Source: an uncultured Porphyromonas sp. (GTDB lineage Bacteria; Bacteroidota; Bacteroidia; Bacteroidales; Porphyromonadaceae). From it: a stretch of DNA of 8,811 nt. Made by a program: the position numbers and the translations under genes. Positions 1 to 8,262 of this stretch are shown piece by piece. Under the pieces are notes generated by a model, which worked only from the letters and a program-made list of their open reading frames with translations, was not told where the DNA came from and made no database searches. The first letter of the stretch is position 1. Each line of letters opens with the position of its first letter. Location: contig CAMXXM010000044.1 of NCBI GenBank assembly GCA_947253195.1, positions 1-8,811 on the forward strand. The letters run 5' to 3'.

Positions 1-804
1 AACTAATCCTAGCCCAAAGCTTTCCTCAAGGGATGGGAAAATGAGATACTCCGAATCGTTATATTCATTTATCAACCTGTCGCGATCTACAAATCCAATA
101 TTTCTAATGGGGTAGCCCAGATCCACTTTATGCCGAATAAGTTCCTCGAGCTTAGGATTAGACCCTTTTGAGATCGTCAGTGTGAGACGACCATATCCAA
201 GAGCGTCATACGCATCACAAAATGCACCAATAAGGGTAAAGTGATTCTTATGAGCAGCCCCGCTACTAACATAGATCAAATTTCCTTTTGAATGCATTCC
301 GTAATCTTTTAAGTCATCATTCGGATAGAAGGGCAGAATCATCATCTTTCCTTTCGCGTAAGGGAATTTTGACTCACAGAGCTTCGCCATATTGGGACTT
401 TGCACTAATATGTAATCTGTATTTCTGAGCAACAGTCCAAAAACAAACGCTTTTAAGCGAAACAATGCGCGAGACTTGAAGGGAACCGACAAAGGGACAT
501 TGAGATATAGAGGCTGATGGAAGTAGGTGAACACCTTAGCCCGAATACGTTGGGTAGGAGCGAGATTACCGAAACATAATACGAAATCAAAAACATCATT
601 ATGTTCACGATAAAAACGATCCCGTCCATACAAGGATGCCTTCAGAAAAGACCTACGACAACTTGGGATATAGTCATAAGAACCGATACATCTCTCATCA
701 AAAAGGAAATAAACATTATCGTATGAAACAAGAGATCGGACTAAGTAGTCCAACAGAATCCTACCACCACCATTATTTACATAAACAGAATCTACTAGTA
801 TCAT
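1..804 (-). CDS. GT4-family glycosyltransferase, 3' end cut by window edge
   Basis: I translated this frame directly: it is open from the ATG at 804 to base 1, giving the first 268 residues of a longer protein. It begins MILVDSVYVNNGGGRILL, the glycine-rich start of a GT-B glycosyltransferase N-terminal domain, with YFHQP at 94-98. The C-terminal nucleotide-sugar domain follows: YVSSGAAHKNHF (178-189), IGFVDRDRLINEY (236-248) and FPSLEESFGLGLV (256-268). E261 fits the first Glu of the GT4 E-x7-E motif, and the second would be residue 269, just outside the window. The enzyme probably adds a sugar from a nucleotide donor to the lipid-linked repeat unit at the cytoplasmic membrane face. The start is supported by the ATGA overlap with the preceding gene (stop 803-801, ATG 804-802). 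Donor and acceptor cannot be told. Confidence 0.9.
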   Translation of the reverse strand, partial: MILVDSVYVNNGGGRILLDYLVRSLVSYDNVYFLFDERCIGSYDYIPSCRRSFLKASLYGRDRFYREHNDVFDFVLCFGNLAPTQRIRAKVFTYFHQPLYLNVPLSVPFKSRALFRLKAFVFGLLLRNTDYILVQSPNMAKLCESKFPYAKGKMMILPFYPNDDLKDYGMHSKGNLIYVSSGAAHKNHFTLIGAFCDAYDALGYGRLTLTISKGSNPKLEELIRHKVDLGYPIRNIGFVDRDRLINEYNDSEYLIFPSLEESFGLGLV

Positions 805-1946
805 TTCAAAAGATGTACCAATAATTTTTTGAAAGTATGATCTAGCTCAGAAACAACCCGAACATTCAAGGAAGGATCAGATTGCTTTTCGGAAGCCTTT
901 ATAATAGCTTGAGCTACACCCATAGGCGTCAAATCGGTTATGAAATTGACAAAGGGGCCTAATTTAGAGTTCTCCACGCAGTTAATTCTACTGCAAACTG
1001 TCGCAAGACCATGGGAGAAGTAAACCAAAACCTTTGAGGGAAATGTATAGTCAGACAATTTATCTAGTAGACGCCTCGGGGATATCCCGATATCACAGGA
1101 CACAAGGTAGTCGCTATACTCCTTCCCTTGCAACATACCATCATATCTCACATTACTGGATCCTTCAATTCTTCGGCGAAGCTGATTAATGGCGAATTCT
1201 GAACCATACCCAACTATTTTAAGCTGATAAGTGTCTGGGAGATACCTCATCGCGTCAATCGCTAAGTAGACGTCAGAATCTTCGAGACCAATAATTCCTG
1301 CATACACTATTACCACTTCATCCTTTGTTGTATTCCCAAAAGGAGCCAAGGGAGCATTACAACTAAAGTTACCATAACAGGGCACAACTTTTGCCTCTGG
1401 AACGAGACACTTTATCTTCCCAACTAATATGTCGTTGACCACGATATACTTAGTAGTAAAAAGAGTTGTCATCAATTCTGACCTAATATGCGAATCATCT
1501 TGACCATAAGCAGCAGCATATATCTCTTCTATTTCATAAATGATATCAAGAGAGGGTCTTATTCTCTTCACCATCCTAATCGCCTTGACAATGGCAGTCG
1601 AATGATAAACAATCACCTTATCAGCCTTTTTAGGCTTGGTAAGAAGATAAGTGACGAGCTGAAGTAACAGATAAAGTCTAGCCACTATCTTACCTACCCC
1701 TTTGAGCGCACGAGGTATAGTCCCGACATAAGTAATAAATACACTTCCAATAGCATTACTTTTCGGTAGCGACCAAGTGGTAGTGGATTCACCCAATGAT
1801 AGGATTGAAAGCGTATAACCACACTGAGTGAGACAACGTACGATGTAATCCATTTTCCCGTTGCATGAAGGGAACACAATGAAATCGTTAGGATTACTCA
1901 GACTTGTATAGTAACCAATATAATGGATATGACTTTGCTTAGTCAT
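801..1946 (-). CDS. GT4-like (GT-B fold) glycosyltransferase
   Basis: This 381-residue protein has the length and layout of a retaining GT-B glycosyltransferase. The N-terminal half is weakly conserved and contains YEIEEIYAAAYG (137-148). The C-terminal Rossmann-like half is recognisable: VIVYAGIIG (212-220), LKIVGYGSE (242-250), VRYDGML (266-272), CDIGISPR (284-291) and FPSKVLVYFSHGLATV (302-317). In related enzymes the last segment usually reads FPSK-x-x-E-Y, with the acidic residue serving as the second Glu of the E-x7-E site; here it is V308. The enzyme may therefore be divergent in donor binding or use another residue. It overlaps the polymerase stop by ATGA on one side and the next GT4 gene by ATGA on the other, implying coupled translation. 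The family is fairly sure; substrate is unknown. Confidence 0.8.
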   Translation of the reverse strand: MTKQSHIHYIGYYTSLSNPNDFIVFPSCNGKMDYIVRCLTQCGYTLSILSLGESTTTWSLPKSNAIGSVFITYVGTIPRALKGVGKIVARLYLLLQLVTYLLTKPKKADKVIVYHSTAIVKAIRMVKRIRPSLDIIYEIEEIYAAAYGQDDSHIRSELMTTLFTTKYIVVNDILVGKIKCLVPEAKVVPCYGNFSCNAPLAPFGNTTKDEVVIVYAGIIGLEDSDVYLAIDAMRYLPDTYQLKIVGYGSEFAINQLRRRIEGSSNVRYDGMLQGKEYSDYLVSCDIGISPRRLLDKLSDYTFPSKVLVYFSHGLATVCSRINCVENSKLGPFVNFITDLTPMGVAQAIIKASEKQSDPSLNVRVVSELDHTFKKLLVHLLK

Positions 1947-3205
1947 TTGTGGACCTTGCCATTGATTGATAAACTTCCGGCTTGAGTTCTCATAATTGCT
2001 ATTAGAAACATCATTAATCCTACAGCCTTTGCTTCACCGATATATGTATTTATCGTAATAGCAAGTATAAATGGTACCGAAAAGGCATATCCTAGTAAAC
2101 CAACATTCTTGGGCTTCCTGAACAAAAGTAACATGTATGCAATGTATCCAATCATACCGTAAGCGATAATAAGAAGAAAATGTCCATTGTGTACATTGTA
2201 CGGGGAACCATTAACATAAACCTGATAACCAGTTCCATAAACCAAATACATTGGCAGCAAATCCGCCTTGTCCTCAAACAATCTACGCCATATTGCAAGG
2301 CGAGATGCATCATCGCCCTTAGAATTGAATCTGCTAATAGATTGATCTATCGCATCTTGCGGAAACACAAAAGTAAAGGCGACGTATAATGTGGCAATAA
2401 AAACAAGAACAAAAGCTGAAAACACCAAAACTCGTTTTAGTGGGTTCCTCGCAACGGGATCACTAATCTGAGTGTAAAAAAGGACAATCGATGCAAACAA
2501 TAGAGAGAGCCAACCGCCAGTGCTTCTGCTTGACACGCAAACTAGTAACACACACACTGTGATCAATGTGATAGGCAAAATAGTATAGTGCTTCCAAGTA
2601 ATCAAAAAAACCATAACACCAGCGATAGCGTAGGTAATATTATTTGGATCGGTCCAAATAAAACTAAAACGATAATCATAGCCCTCTTCAGAAGACAAGA
2701 AACCGATAAAGGAATCATACGGGTTAAAAACACGTTTTAATGAGAGAAAAGCAGTAAAGTCATACAGATAGATAACTGCCCATAGACCGGCATAGATCAC
2801 AAATGAAAACAAAATGACATCCCATCTTATCGTCACCCTTTCTAGTACGTACTCAAAGAAAAAAAGATACCCAAAAGAACTAATCAATTGTAATGCGCGT
2901 AAAACATTTTCTCTGACCCCTTGTGAAAGATAGAATGGAGGGATAAACAAGAAGGAGGTCGCTGTACACGTAATGACAAACAATAAAAAAACACAAAACA
3001 CCATACTGCTTCTTTTGTCTAAAATGGATCGTCCAGTACTTAACAGCCTAATCACTAGCCATAGAAAAACTATTATCTGTGAGTTAGTCATGGCTAGAAC
3101 TGGCGAATAGGGGAGAAAGAGGATATCTATAATGGCAAAATAAAACAATCCCTTCTCAATGGATGTAACACCCGGGCTGATACCTCTTATAGTAATAGTA
3201 GTCAT
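1943..3205 (-). CDS. wzy: Wzy-type O-antigen/capsule polymerase
   Basis: This 420-residue, strongly hydrophobic protein has about ten or more predicted membrane segments. It has the layout of Wzy polymerases, which join lipid-linked repeat units at the periplasmic face of the inner membrane. Supporting motifs, numbered from this ATG, are WTDPNN (184-189), SSRSTGGWLSLL (225-236), SRLAIWRRLF (301-310) and a large loop with YGTGYQVYVNG then YNVHNGHFLLI. The S-R-x-x-W and H-N-x-x-L patterns are common in the O-antigen ligase/polymerase superfamily, so a WaaL-type ligase is possible, but the position among glycosyltransferases and a flippase favours polymerase. I chose the ATG at 3205; the frame also opens at a TTG at 3214, three codons earlier, which I consider less likely. 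It lies 18 bases after the GT2 stop and overlaps the next gene by ATGA. It is AT-rich: 21 of 60 bases in 2581-2640 are G or C. Confidence 0.82.
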   Translation of the reverse strand: MTTITIRGISPGVTSIEKGLFYFAIIDILFLPYSPVLAMTNSQIIVFLWLVIRLLSTGRSILDKRSSMVFCVFLLFVITCTATSFLFIPPFYLSQGVRENVLRALQLISSFGYLFFFEYVLERVTIRWDVILFSFVIYAGLWAVIYLYDFTAFLSLKRVFNPYDSFIGFLSSEEGYDYRFSFIWTDPNNITYAIAGVMVFLITWKHYTILPITLITVCVLLVCVSSRSTGGWLSLLFASIVLFYTQISDPVARNPLKRVLVFSAFVLVFIATLYVAFTFVFPQDAIDQSISRFNSKGDDASRLAIWRRLFEDKADLLPMYLVYGTGYQVYVNGSPYNVHNGHFLLIIAYGMIGYIAYMLLLFRKPKNVGLLGYAFSVPFILAITINTYIGEAKAVGLMMFLIAIMRTQAGSLSINGKVHK

Positions 3206-3223
3206 AAGAAACAAAACACAAAC

Positions 3224-4120
3224 TCAATAAGCCATTGTCTCTATTTTTTTGAGGAGTCGCTCCAGTGTAATTCGAAACAAGGTTGGAAAGCTACTTTTAT
3301 GTCTATAAAGCAGAATAAAAGCATCCCACACTCTCCCTGCTCTAAGCTTAGCCAATATAGTAACTACCACGTTGTTAGCATTAATTTGTCGATGTTCGTA
3401 TGACCCCGCTTTCAGATCCGCATAATAGGCAAAGTGTTCATCAATACGCTTAAGGCTCACACTCAGCATCACATTATCAATGCAGTATCGATACAAACAC
3501 AAAGGAGTGTAGGGTAAACATTGACTCTCAATTATTCTCAAATAATAATCGAGATCCTCATAGATGCAAATTTTTTCATCAAATCTAAAGTTTACTGCAT
3601 AGTTCCTATTTATAATATTGTTACCAACTCTCAAAAACAGATCACCATTAAGCATAGATCTAAATGGGTTTACTATTAGGAAACACTCACTCTTAGCAGG
3701 GAGAAAAGGCTCTTCCGACTTACCAACATGATACATAAAGAAGTTAGAAGCATAAACATTGTAGCTAGGAAACATCTCAACTAACTCATCGAATTTTTCC
3801 AAGCACTCAGCTACCATAATATCATCTGCATCCAAGAAGTAGAGATAGTGTCCAACTGAACTTTTAACTCCTCTATTTCTTGCGGAAGAGACACCTCCAT
3901 TCTCCTTCTTGATAAGACGAATCCGGGGATCATCATAAGAGGCTACTATTTCAGCACTTCTATCCGTAGAGCCATCGTCAACGACAATCAATTCAAAATC
4001 ACTGAACGTCTGATTGAGAACCGAGTCTATGGTGCTGCCTATATTTTTCTCCTTGTTATAGAGCGGTATGACGATAGAGAAGAAAGGAGCCTCTTTTCGC
4101 GTCTGAGATGTAGTATCCAT
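3224..4120 (-). CDS. GT2-family glycosyltransferase
   Basis: This 298-residue GT-A enzyme inverts configuration as it transfers a sugar from a nucleotide donor. Its motifs are classical: FSIVIPLYNKEKNIG (14-28) starts the Rossmann-like domain, ELIVVDDGSTDRS (43-55) carries the nucleotide-binding Asp pair, NGGVSSARNRG (74-84) follows, and FLDADD (95-100) holds the metal-binding DxD. YEDLDYYLRI (187-196) contains the ED pair where the catalytic base usually lies. Length is normal, and there is no membrane segment, so it should act in the cytoplasm or peripherally at the membrane. Its ATG directly follows the TAA of the pyruvyl transferase, which suggests translational coupling. It is the first gene of the AT-richer half of the locus. 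Donor and linkage are not predictable. Confidence 0.93.
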   Translation of the reverse strand: MDTTSQTRKEAPFFSIVIPLYNKEKNIGSTIDSVLNQTFSDFELIVVDDGSTDRSAEIVASYDDPRIRLIKKENGGVSSARNRGVKSSVGHYLYFLDADDIMVAECLEKFDELVEMFPSYNVYASNFFMYHVGKSEEPFLPAKSECFLIVNPFRSMLNGDLFLRVGNNIINRNYAVNFRFDEKICIYEDLDYYLRIIESQCLPYTPLCLYRYCIDNVMLSVSLKRIDEHFAYYADLKAGSYEHRQINANNVVVTILAKLRAGRVWDAFILLYRHKSSFPTLFRITLERLLKKIETMAY

Positions 4121-5257
4121 TTAGAGCTTCTGTAAATGGGTTGGTTCTGAGGTTGACTGGGATAGTAGGCGTAATGAGCGATGTCTTAGTTCATCTAAGT
4201 GATCTGAGATCTCGTCACTTCGAAAATCAAGGAATTGGCCGGTACCTTCGGGAGGGACATTGAGCATCTTCAGTAGCGACTGGAAGCGATCGTTACCTCG
4301 AGATGAGTTTTGGATCACGACACAGGGCTTCTCAAAGAGGATGGAGAAGACCGTGCCATGGAAGGAGTCTGTGATGACAAACTCGGCATCCATAAAGCTC
4401 CTGAGCCACTGCTCGACAGGAGGCATCACCACGGTGCTGAGGTCTGCACGTGGGGGCATGCTCCGGTACTCCCTTGGTAAAATCTCAAAGGGCGTTAGTC
4501 CTCGCTCCTCTGCAGTCTCTCTGACCAGCCGACTCTTCTCCGGTGTGCGGTCAAGTATGTAGCAAAAGAGGTCGCCCTTACTGGGGTGGGCATACTTACT
4601 CATCGCCAACTCTTCATAGACTGACCGGTCCACCAGCATTGTCGGGTCAAGCACATGGGTCGCCTCTACTCCCAAATGCTCCCTGCACAGACCGACTGCG
4701 CTATCCTCGCGGACAGAGATAAGATCAAAACGCTTAGCCAGTCGGGAGTAGAGCTGCGTCTCTGCCTCTGTAAACTCCCATATACCAATGCCAAAGGAAG
4801 CCGCATAGGCAATACGCTTAGCTGGAGAATCTTCGGGTAGGAAGTCGAGGAAGTAATTAGGCATCCATGGGGAGTATGCTTTTCGCCAGACTTGGTCACT
4901 ACCCACGATGTAGGCGTCAAATCCCTCCTCCTCTGCGAAGGTCCTAAGCTGATCTGTAGTGGCGATCGGGACACTTGTAGTAATATGCTCCGAGACAAAG
5001 CGGTTGGTGTGCTGGTAGATTGTCTCACTCTCCCTAGAAGAGGGGCACTGTCTAATCCGCCTCTTCCTACCGGTCAGCCACAAAAGCCCCCCCTTAGCAA
5101 GGGATGCCGTTGCTCGAATGCGACTTCGGTTACCTCTCCTGTCGACGGTAATCGGCTGGTGTCCCATCTCCCGCAGGATATGCTGCAGTGCAAATGCCTG
5201 CAGGATTCCCCCATAGTTAGGTCCCAAGGGCTGAGTGAGTATCGCTACTTTCGACAT
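4121..5257 (-). CDS. Polysaccharide pyruvyl transferase family protein
   Basis: This 378-residue protein matches the polysaccharide pyruvyl transferase family (CsaB/WcaK-like), which transfers pyruvate from phosphoenolpyruvate to a sugar hydroxyl pair as a ketal. Motifs in order are NYGGILQAFALQ (14-25), YIVGSDQVWR (116-125), YFLDFLP (135-141), RIAYAASFG (148-156), ISVREDSAV (180-188), HVLDPTML (201-208), VITDSFHGTVFSILF (294-308) with the hallmark D-S-F-H-G, and RFQSLL (324-329). Length is usual. The ATG at 5257 lies 6 bases after the FrhB-like gene, and the TAA abuts the GT2 start. The neighbouring FrhB-like gene is a common partner in Bacteroidota loci. Composition is GC-rich (35 of 60 bases in 4381-4440), unlike the next four genes. 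Pyruvylation would add negative charge to the glycan. The exact acceptor is unknown. Confidence 0.92.
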   Translation of the reverse strand: MSKVAILTQPLGPNYGGILQAFALQHILREMGHQPITVDRRGNRSRIRATASLAKGGLLWLTGRKRRIRQCPSSRESETIYQHTNRFVSEHITTSVPIATTDQLRTFAEEEGFDAYIVGSDQVWRKAYSPWMPNYFLDFLPEDSPAKRIAYAASFGIGIWEFTEAETQLYSRLAKRFDLISVREDSAVGLCREHLGVEATHVLDPTMLVDRSVYEELAMSKYAHPSKGDLFCYILDRTPEKSRLVRETAEERGLTPFEILPREYRSMPPRADLSTVVMPPVEQWLRSFMDAEFVITDSFHGTVFSILFEKPCVVIQNSSRGNDRFQSLLKMLNVPPEGTGQFLDFRSDEISDHLDELRHRSLRLLSQSTSEPTHLQKL

Positions 5258-5263
5258 TGTACT

Positions 5264-6622
5264 TTACCTTTTGAGTCCCAACTTGCGTTTAATGCGACCG
5301 GGCAGCCGATCGATATGATAAAGCTCTGTCAGTATTCGAAGCCTATTCTTTAAGGGTGACATTTTACGTTCAAAACTTTCTGCATTACGTACTTCCCTCC
5401 AGACCTTCAAACTTTGAGACCGGGTCTTCATACGACAATTTTGAACAAGCTTAAAGCGCCACGAAATATCTTGGACATCATACCTCTTCGGTGGCGTTTC
5501 CACCCCTTTACTATGAAGCACAGCGAGACGATACTTCAGAGCGATATGCCGATGATTGAAACTGCCCCTCTGAGATCTTAAGAAGTCCCTAAGTGGCAAA
5601 GGGGTAACGGCGAGACTACGTGAGCGGATTCCCTCTCTTATCAAGTCGTCAGCCAGTTTACTCCTGGTGACAATTACATTTTGTCCTTTACCATCGTTTT
5701 GATACTCTGGCAACCATGCGTCACCAAGAGAGACGTCTGCCAGCTCAGTTGTGACATCATCGCAGACATCGCAGGCAAGGGACTTGAAGTAGCCCGATCC
5801 CCACATATCTCCGACAGTCCTCATCTTGATCTTTTTAATGTTATCTGTCCTCTTGTCAATGCACTGGTAAGAGTAATCGTTAGCTGTCGAGCTGGGATCT
5901 TTGACTCGAAAACGAGGGGAGAGATAGTCGTGATGTGAGCCGGCTTTATCGGCTAAGTAATCAGAAAAAAACGCACTTTTTAGTCCCCCACAAATGATCC
6001 CTATAGTGAAGACTATTTTTCCGCGAAAGATGGGATCATAGTGTTGCAAGAGTCTAATCGACTTAATGAAACACCCCACTCCTGTAATGGCTACCCTGCC
6101 ATTGAAGTTACGTATCCTCTGCAACACTTCGGCATAAGTAACGGGAAAATACTTGGTCTCTGATGCTCTGACAACTTTTCCTGGATCAGTGGTAAAAGCG
6201 AATTCAAACCTGCCTTCTTGATCATCAGACGGATGTACGGAAGCCACAGCATCAACATATCCGCCCCTCAAGAGACTCTCCGAGAAGTAGGTGGCCAATC
6301 CTCCCGAGGAGGAAGTCAAGCGATAATCCTTGCTATAACCTACGTATGTATCTACCAATTGTCCAATACGAGGTGCGGACTTAGTAAGGTCTCCTTGAAA
6401 CTCCATCGCCAGCTCATCTTCTGTCCTGACACTATCATCGGGATGTGGGTTGAAGGGACATACTTTCTCTTCTCCTCGTGGAGCGTAGTTGCCGGTCAGT
6501 TGTGGCACAAGAAACCCGTCATCACTCCACTTCATTTTGATTCCATCGGGATTTAACGCCACACAAGCCCCACACCCTGAGCAGAGCCCTGACTTGACGA
6601 TTTGACTAATCTTAGAGTTCAT
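5264..6622 (-). CDS. FrhB-like (coenzyme F420 hydrogenase/dehydrogenase beta-subunit) Fe-S protein
   Basis: This 452-residue protein has an N-terminal ferredoxin-like cluster motif, CSGCGAC (14-20) with C55 in KVCPFNP, the usual arrangement for a 4Fe-4S cluster. The FrhB/FdhB region follows: TSSSGGLAT (103-111), AITGVGCFIKS (178-188), GIICGGLKSAFF (208-219), CDVCDD (284-289) and ADVSLGDAW (295-303), then a basic C-terminal tail. Family members use FAD and Fe-S clusters for hydride transfer, but the true cofactor of those in glycan clusters is not established; F420 itself is not known from typical Bacteroidota. Such genes are often found next to polysaccharide pyruvyl transferases, as here, suggesting a joint modification step. 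Its ATG overlaps the flippase stop (ATGA). Family is confident; reaction unknown. Confidence 0.9.
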   Translation of the reverse strand: MNSKISQIVKSGLCSGCGACVALNPDGIKMKWSDDGFLVPQLTGNYAPRGEEKVCPFNPHPDDSVRTEDELAMEFQGDLTKSAPRIGQLVDTYVGYSKDYRLTSSSGGLATYFSESLLRGGYVDAVASVHPSDDQEGRFEFAFTTDPGKVVRASETKYFPVTYAEVLQRIRNFNGRVAITGVGCFIKSIRLLQHYDPIFRGKIVFTIGIICGGLKSAFFSDYLADKAGSHHDYLSPRFRVKDPSSTANDYSYQCIDKRTDNIKKIKMRTVGDMWGSGYFKSLACDVCDDVTTELADVSLGDAWLPEYQNDGKGQNVIVTRSKLADDLIREGIRSRSLAVTPLPLRDFLRSQRGSFNHRHIALKYRLAVLHSKGVETPPKRYDVQDISWRFKLVQNCRMKTRSQSLKVWREVRNAESFERKMSPLKNRLRILTELYHIDRLPGRIKRKLGLKR

Positions 6623-8142
6623 TTGTTCTTCCCAATCCTACTACGCACAATCCGCCTCTCATGCTGGGACAATCCCAGCAAGTAAACAAATGTAGCACTT
6701 ATTGCAAAACTAAGGAGCATAACCAGTATACCATGTAGCAAATCGTCTCCCCCAAGCCATTTCCTCACTCCATATCCCAAAGCAACGGAGGGGATACTAG
6801 TAAGGACAACAGGTATCAGAGCCTCTCGGCAATATGTGAGCACAGGCATTTGCACAAGGGGACTAATAATCCAAAGCCGAACGAATAGGGCTATTAGCGA
6901 TATAACCACCGCTACCACCATTGTGGACTCGGGGGATCCTCCAAGCTTCAGAACCGCATACGAGACAGGCAGATTTAGTATGAGGAGCAACCCTACAAAC
7001 ATCTGATATTTCTTAATCTTCCCACTTGCCTGAGCGGCTGTCATTAGGGTGCCGGACAGAGAGTCAATACACCCCACTATGAGAATGAGATTAGTGAATA
7101 AGACTGTATGCAGAGGAACTTCCTTGAGCCAGATGGAGAGTATAAGAGGGGTCTCTAAGCCAACAGGGACAGCAAAGAGAAACAACAAGAAGAAAGAAAG
7201 CTTTGATCCACTGATGATAAGGCGGTGCATATAGTCCATCTCCCCACGAGCATAGCTCTTGACAATGGGCGGATTGAGGGCAAGTTGGAAGTTGGCCACC
7301 AATTGATTGAGTGCCCCTTGGACCTGATAGGCGATGGCGCGGGCGGCATTGACAGCCGGACCGAAGAAGATATTCAGGAGGATATTGATCCCCTGCCCCA
7401 TGATGACCGCAGCAGAGTTACCCCATAGATTCCACCCCATATAGCTGAGCAGTACACGGAAGAGGTTGCGGTCAAAGCGCTTGATCACCCTGACATACCT
7501 AAGGCGCACCTTGCAGTAGAGCACGTAAGCGGAGCAAGTGATCAGTGCCACACAGAAGAGCAGGACGGCATAGCTTATCAGCTTATCGAAGTGGAGATAG
7601 GGCAATATCAGCACGAGCAGAAGCTTAAGTGCCACGTCGCCAATACTGATGAATGCGTAGACATTCATCCGCTCGTGCGTGATGATCAGTGCAGTAAAGG
7701 GAACCTGAAGCATCGACAGGACAAAGGAGAAAACCGCGAAGTGGTAGACCCAGAGCGCTGCACTCATACGCTCAGGGGGAATAACCAAGTAGGTTCTTAC
7801 GAACCACAGCCCGACTGTCTCGGCAAGTAGGATGACAAGCAAGGCGAGACCACCTTGGATGAGGAGGATGGTAGAGTAGTTTCGGTTAAGCTGCTCAACG
7901 TCCTCCTGCCCAATGGCGAAGGAGAAGAATCTCTGGGTCGATGAGACCATTGCACCATTGAAGAAGCCCAGCATCGTCACCACACCCCCAACCACGTTGT
8001 ACACCCCATAGTCCTCCACCCCGAGGACATCCAGGAGGACCCTAGACGTATAGAGAGCGACAAGAAGAACGAAGATCATCCTCACGTAGAGGACGATCGT
8101 ATTCTTGGCGATGCGCTTATTATTCTCCTGATGGCTCTCCAT
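6619..8142 (-). CDS. wzx: Wzx-type polysaccharide flippase (MOP superfamily)
   Basis: This 507-residue polytopic membrane protein has about 12-14 hydrophobic segments. It resembles the Bacteroidota lipopolysaccharide biosynthesis/Wzx branch of the MATE-like MOP superfamily, which moves lipid-linked repeat units across the inner membrane. The N-terminal region carries TSRVLLDVLGVEDYGVYNVV (32-51) and STQRFFSFAIGQ (68-79), both characteristic. The middle has GWNLWGNSAAVIMGQG (236-251) and FGPAVNAARAIAYQV (260-274), and NPPIVKSYARGE (290-301) follows. The C-terminal hydrophobic segments end in a basic tail. It is the first convincing gene of the operon, with a leader of about 170 bases before it. 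Composition varies within the gene: 36 of 60 bases are G or C in 7321-7380, but 23 of 60 in 6961-7020 near the C-terminus. Function is confident; specificity is not predictable. Confidence 0.92.
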   Translation of the reverse strand: MESHQENNKRIAKNTIVLYVRMIFVLLVALYTSRVLLDVLGVEDYGVYNVVGGVVTMLGFFNGAMVSSTQRFFSFAIGQEDVEQLNRNYSTILLIQGGLALLVILLAETVGLWFVRTYLVIPPERMSAALWVYHFAVFSFVLSMLQVPFTALIITHERMNVYAFISIGDVALKLLLVLILPYLHFDKLISYAVLLFCVALITCSAYVLYCKVRLRYVRVIKRFDRNLFRVLLSYMGWNLWGNSAAVIMGQGINILLNIFFGPAVNAARAIAYQVQGALNQLVANFQLALNPPIVKSYARGEMDYMHRLIISGSKLSFFLLFLFAVPVGLETPLILSIWLKEVPLHTVLFTNLILIVGCIDSLSGTLMTAAQASGKIKKYQMFVGLLLILNLPVSYAVLKLGGSPESTMVVAVVISLIALFVRLWIISPLVQMPVLTYCREALIPVVLTSIPSVALGYGVRKWLGGDDLLHGILVMLLSFAISATFVYLLGLSQHERRIVRSRIGKNK

Positions 8143-8262
8143 TTAGAGGATGGCGAAGTGAGAGTCTGATGAATCATACGGCACGACCCCGCAGAAAAGA
8201 GACCTCTTTGTGACACAGGCATACCGACCCTCACAATGAGATCCGGTAGCTCTCAGTATCAT
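8143..8262 (-). CDS. Possible 39-codon leader ORF in front of the flippase gene
   Basis: In the operon leader an ATG at 8262 opens 39 codons and ends in TAA at 8145-8143, directly touching the flippase ATG at 8142. The peptide begins MILRATGSHCEGRYA and ends SDSHFAIL; it has three cysteines and no membrane segment, and I recognise no domain. The frame also extends upstream to GTG codons at 8286 and 8295 (50 codons from the latter). In favour of a real gene are the exact TAA-ATG abutment, the same geometry as the GT2 junction at 4121, and the position just after a promoter. Against it are its small size and unremarkable composition. It could be a translated leader peptide affecting flippase translation, or chance reading of an untranslated leader. 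Confidence 0.3.
   Translation of the reverse strand: MILRATGSHCEGRYACVTKRSLFCGVVPYDSSDSHFAIL
8196..8209. other. 14-base palindrome in the operon leader
   Basis: The sequence AAAGAG-AC-CTCTTT has 6-base arms around a 2-base centre, within the transcribed leader of the minus-strand operon. As RNA the stem would be weak and there is no long U tract after it, so I do not call it a terminator. It could be a regulatory hairpin or a protein site, or chance. Confidence 0.35.

Noticed and set aside
636..824. 62-codon plus-strand frame
   Set aside because: It is antisense to the partial GT4 gene, whose minus-strand frame is open throughout 804-1 with clear family motifs.
3206..3214. TTG start of the polymerase gene at 3214
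   Set aside because: An ATG three codons later at 3205 is available, with a normal 18-base gap from the preceding stop; TTG starts are uncommon.
4666..5028. 120-codon minus-strand frame and plus-strand frames at 4892-5353 and 4260-4562
   Set aside because: All lie within the pyruvyl transferase gene (4892-5353 also runs into the FrhB-like gene), whose family motifs are intact in its own frame; these are shadows.
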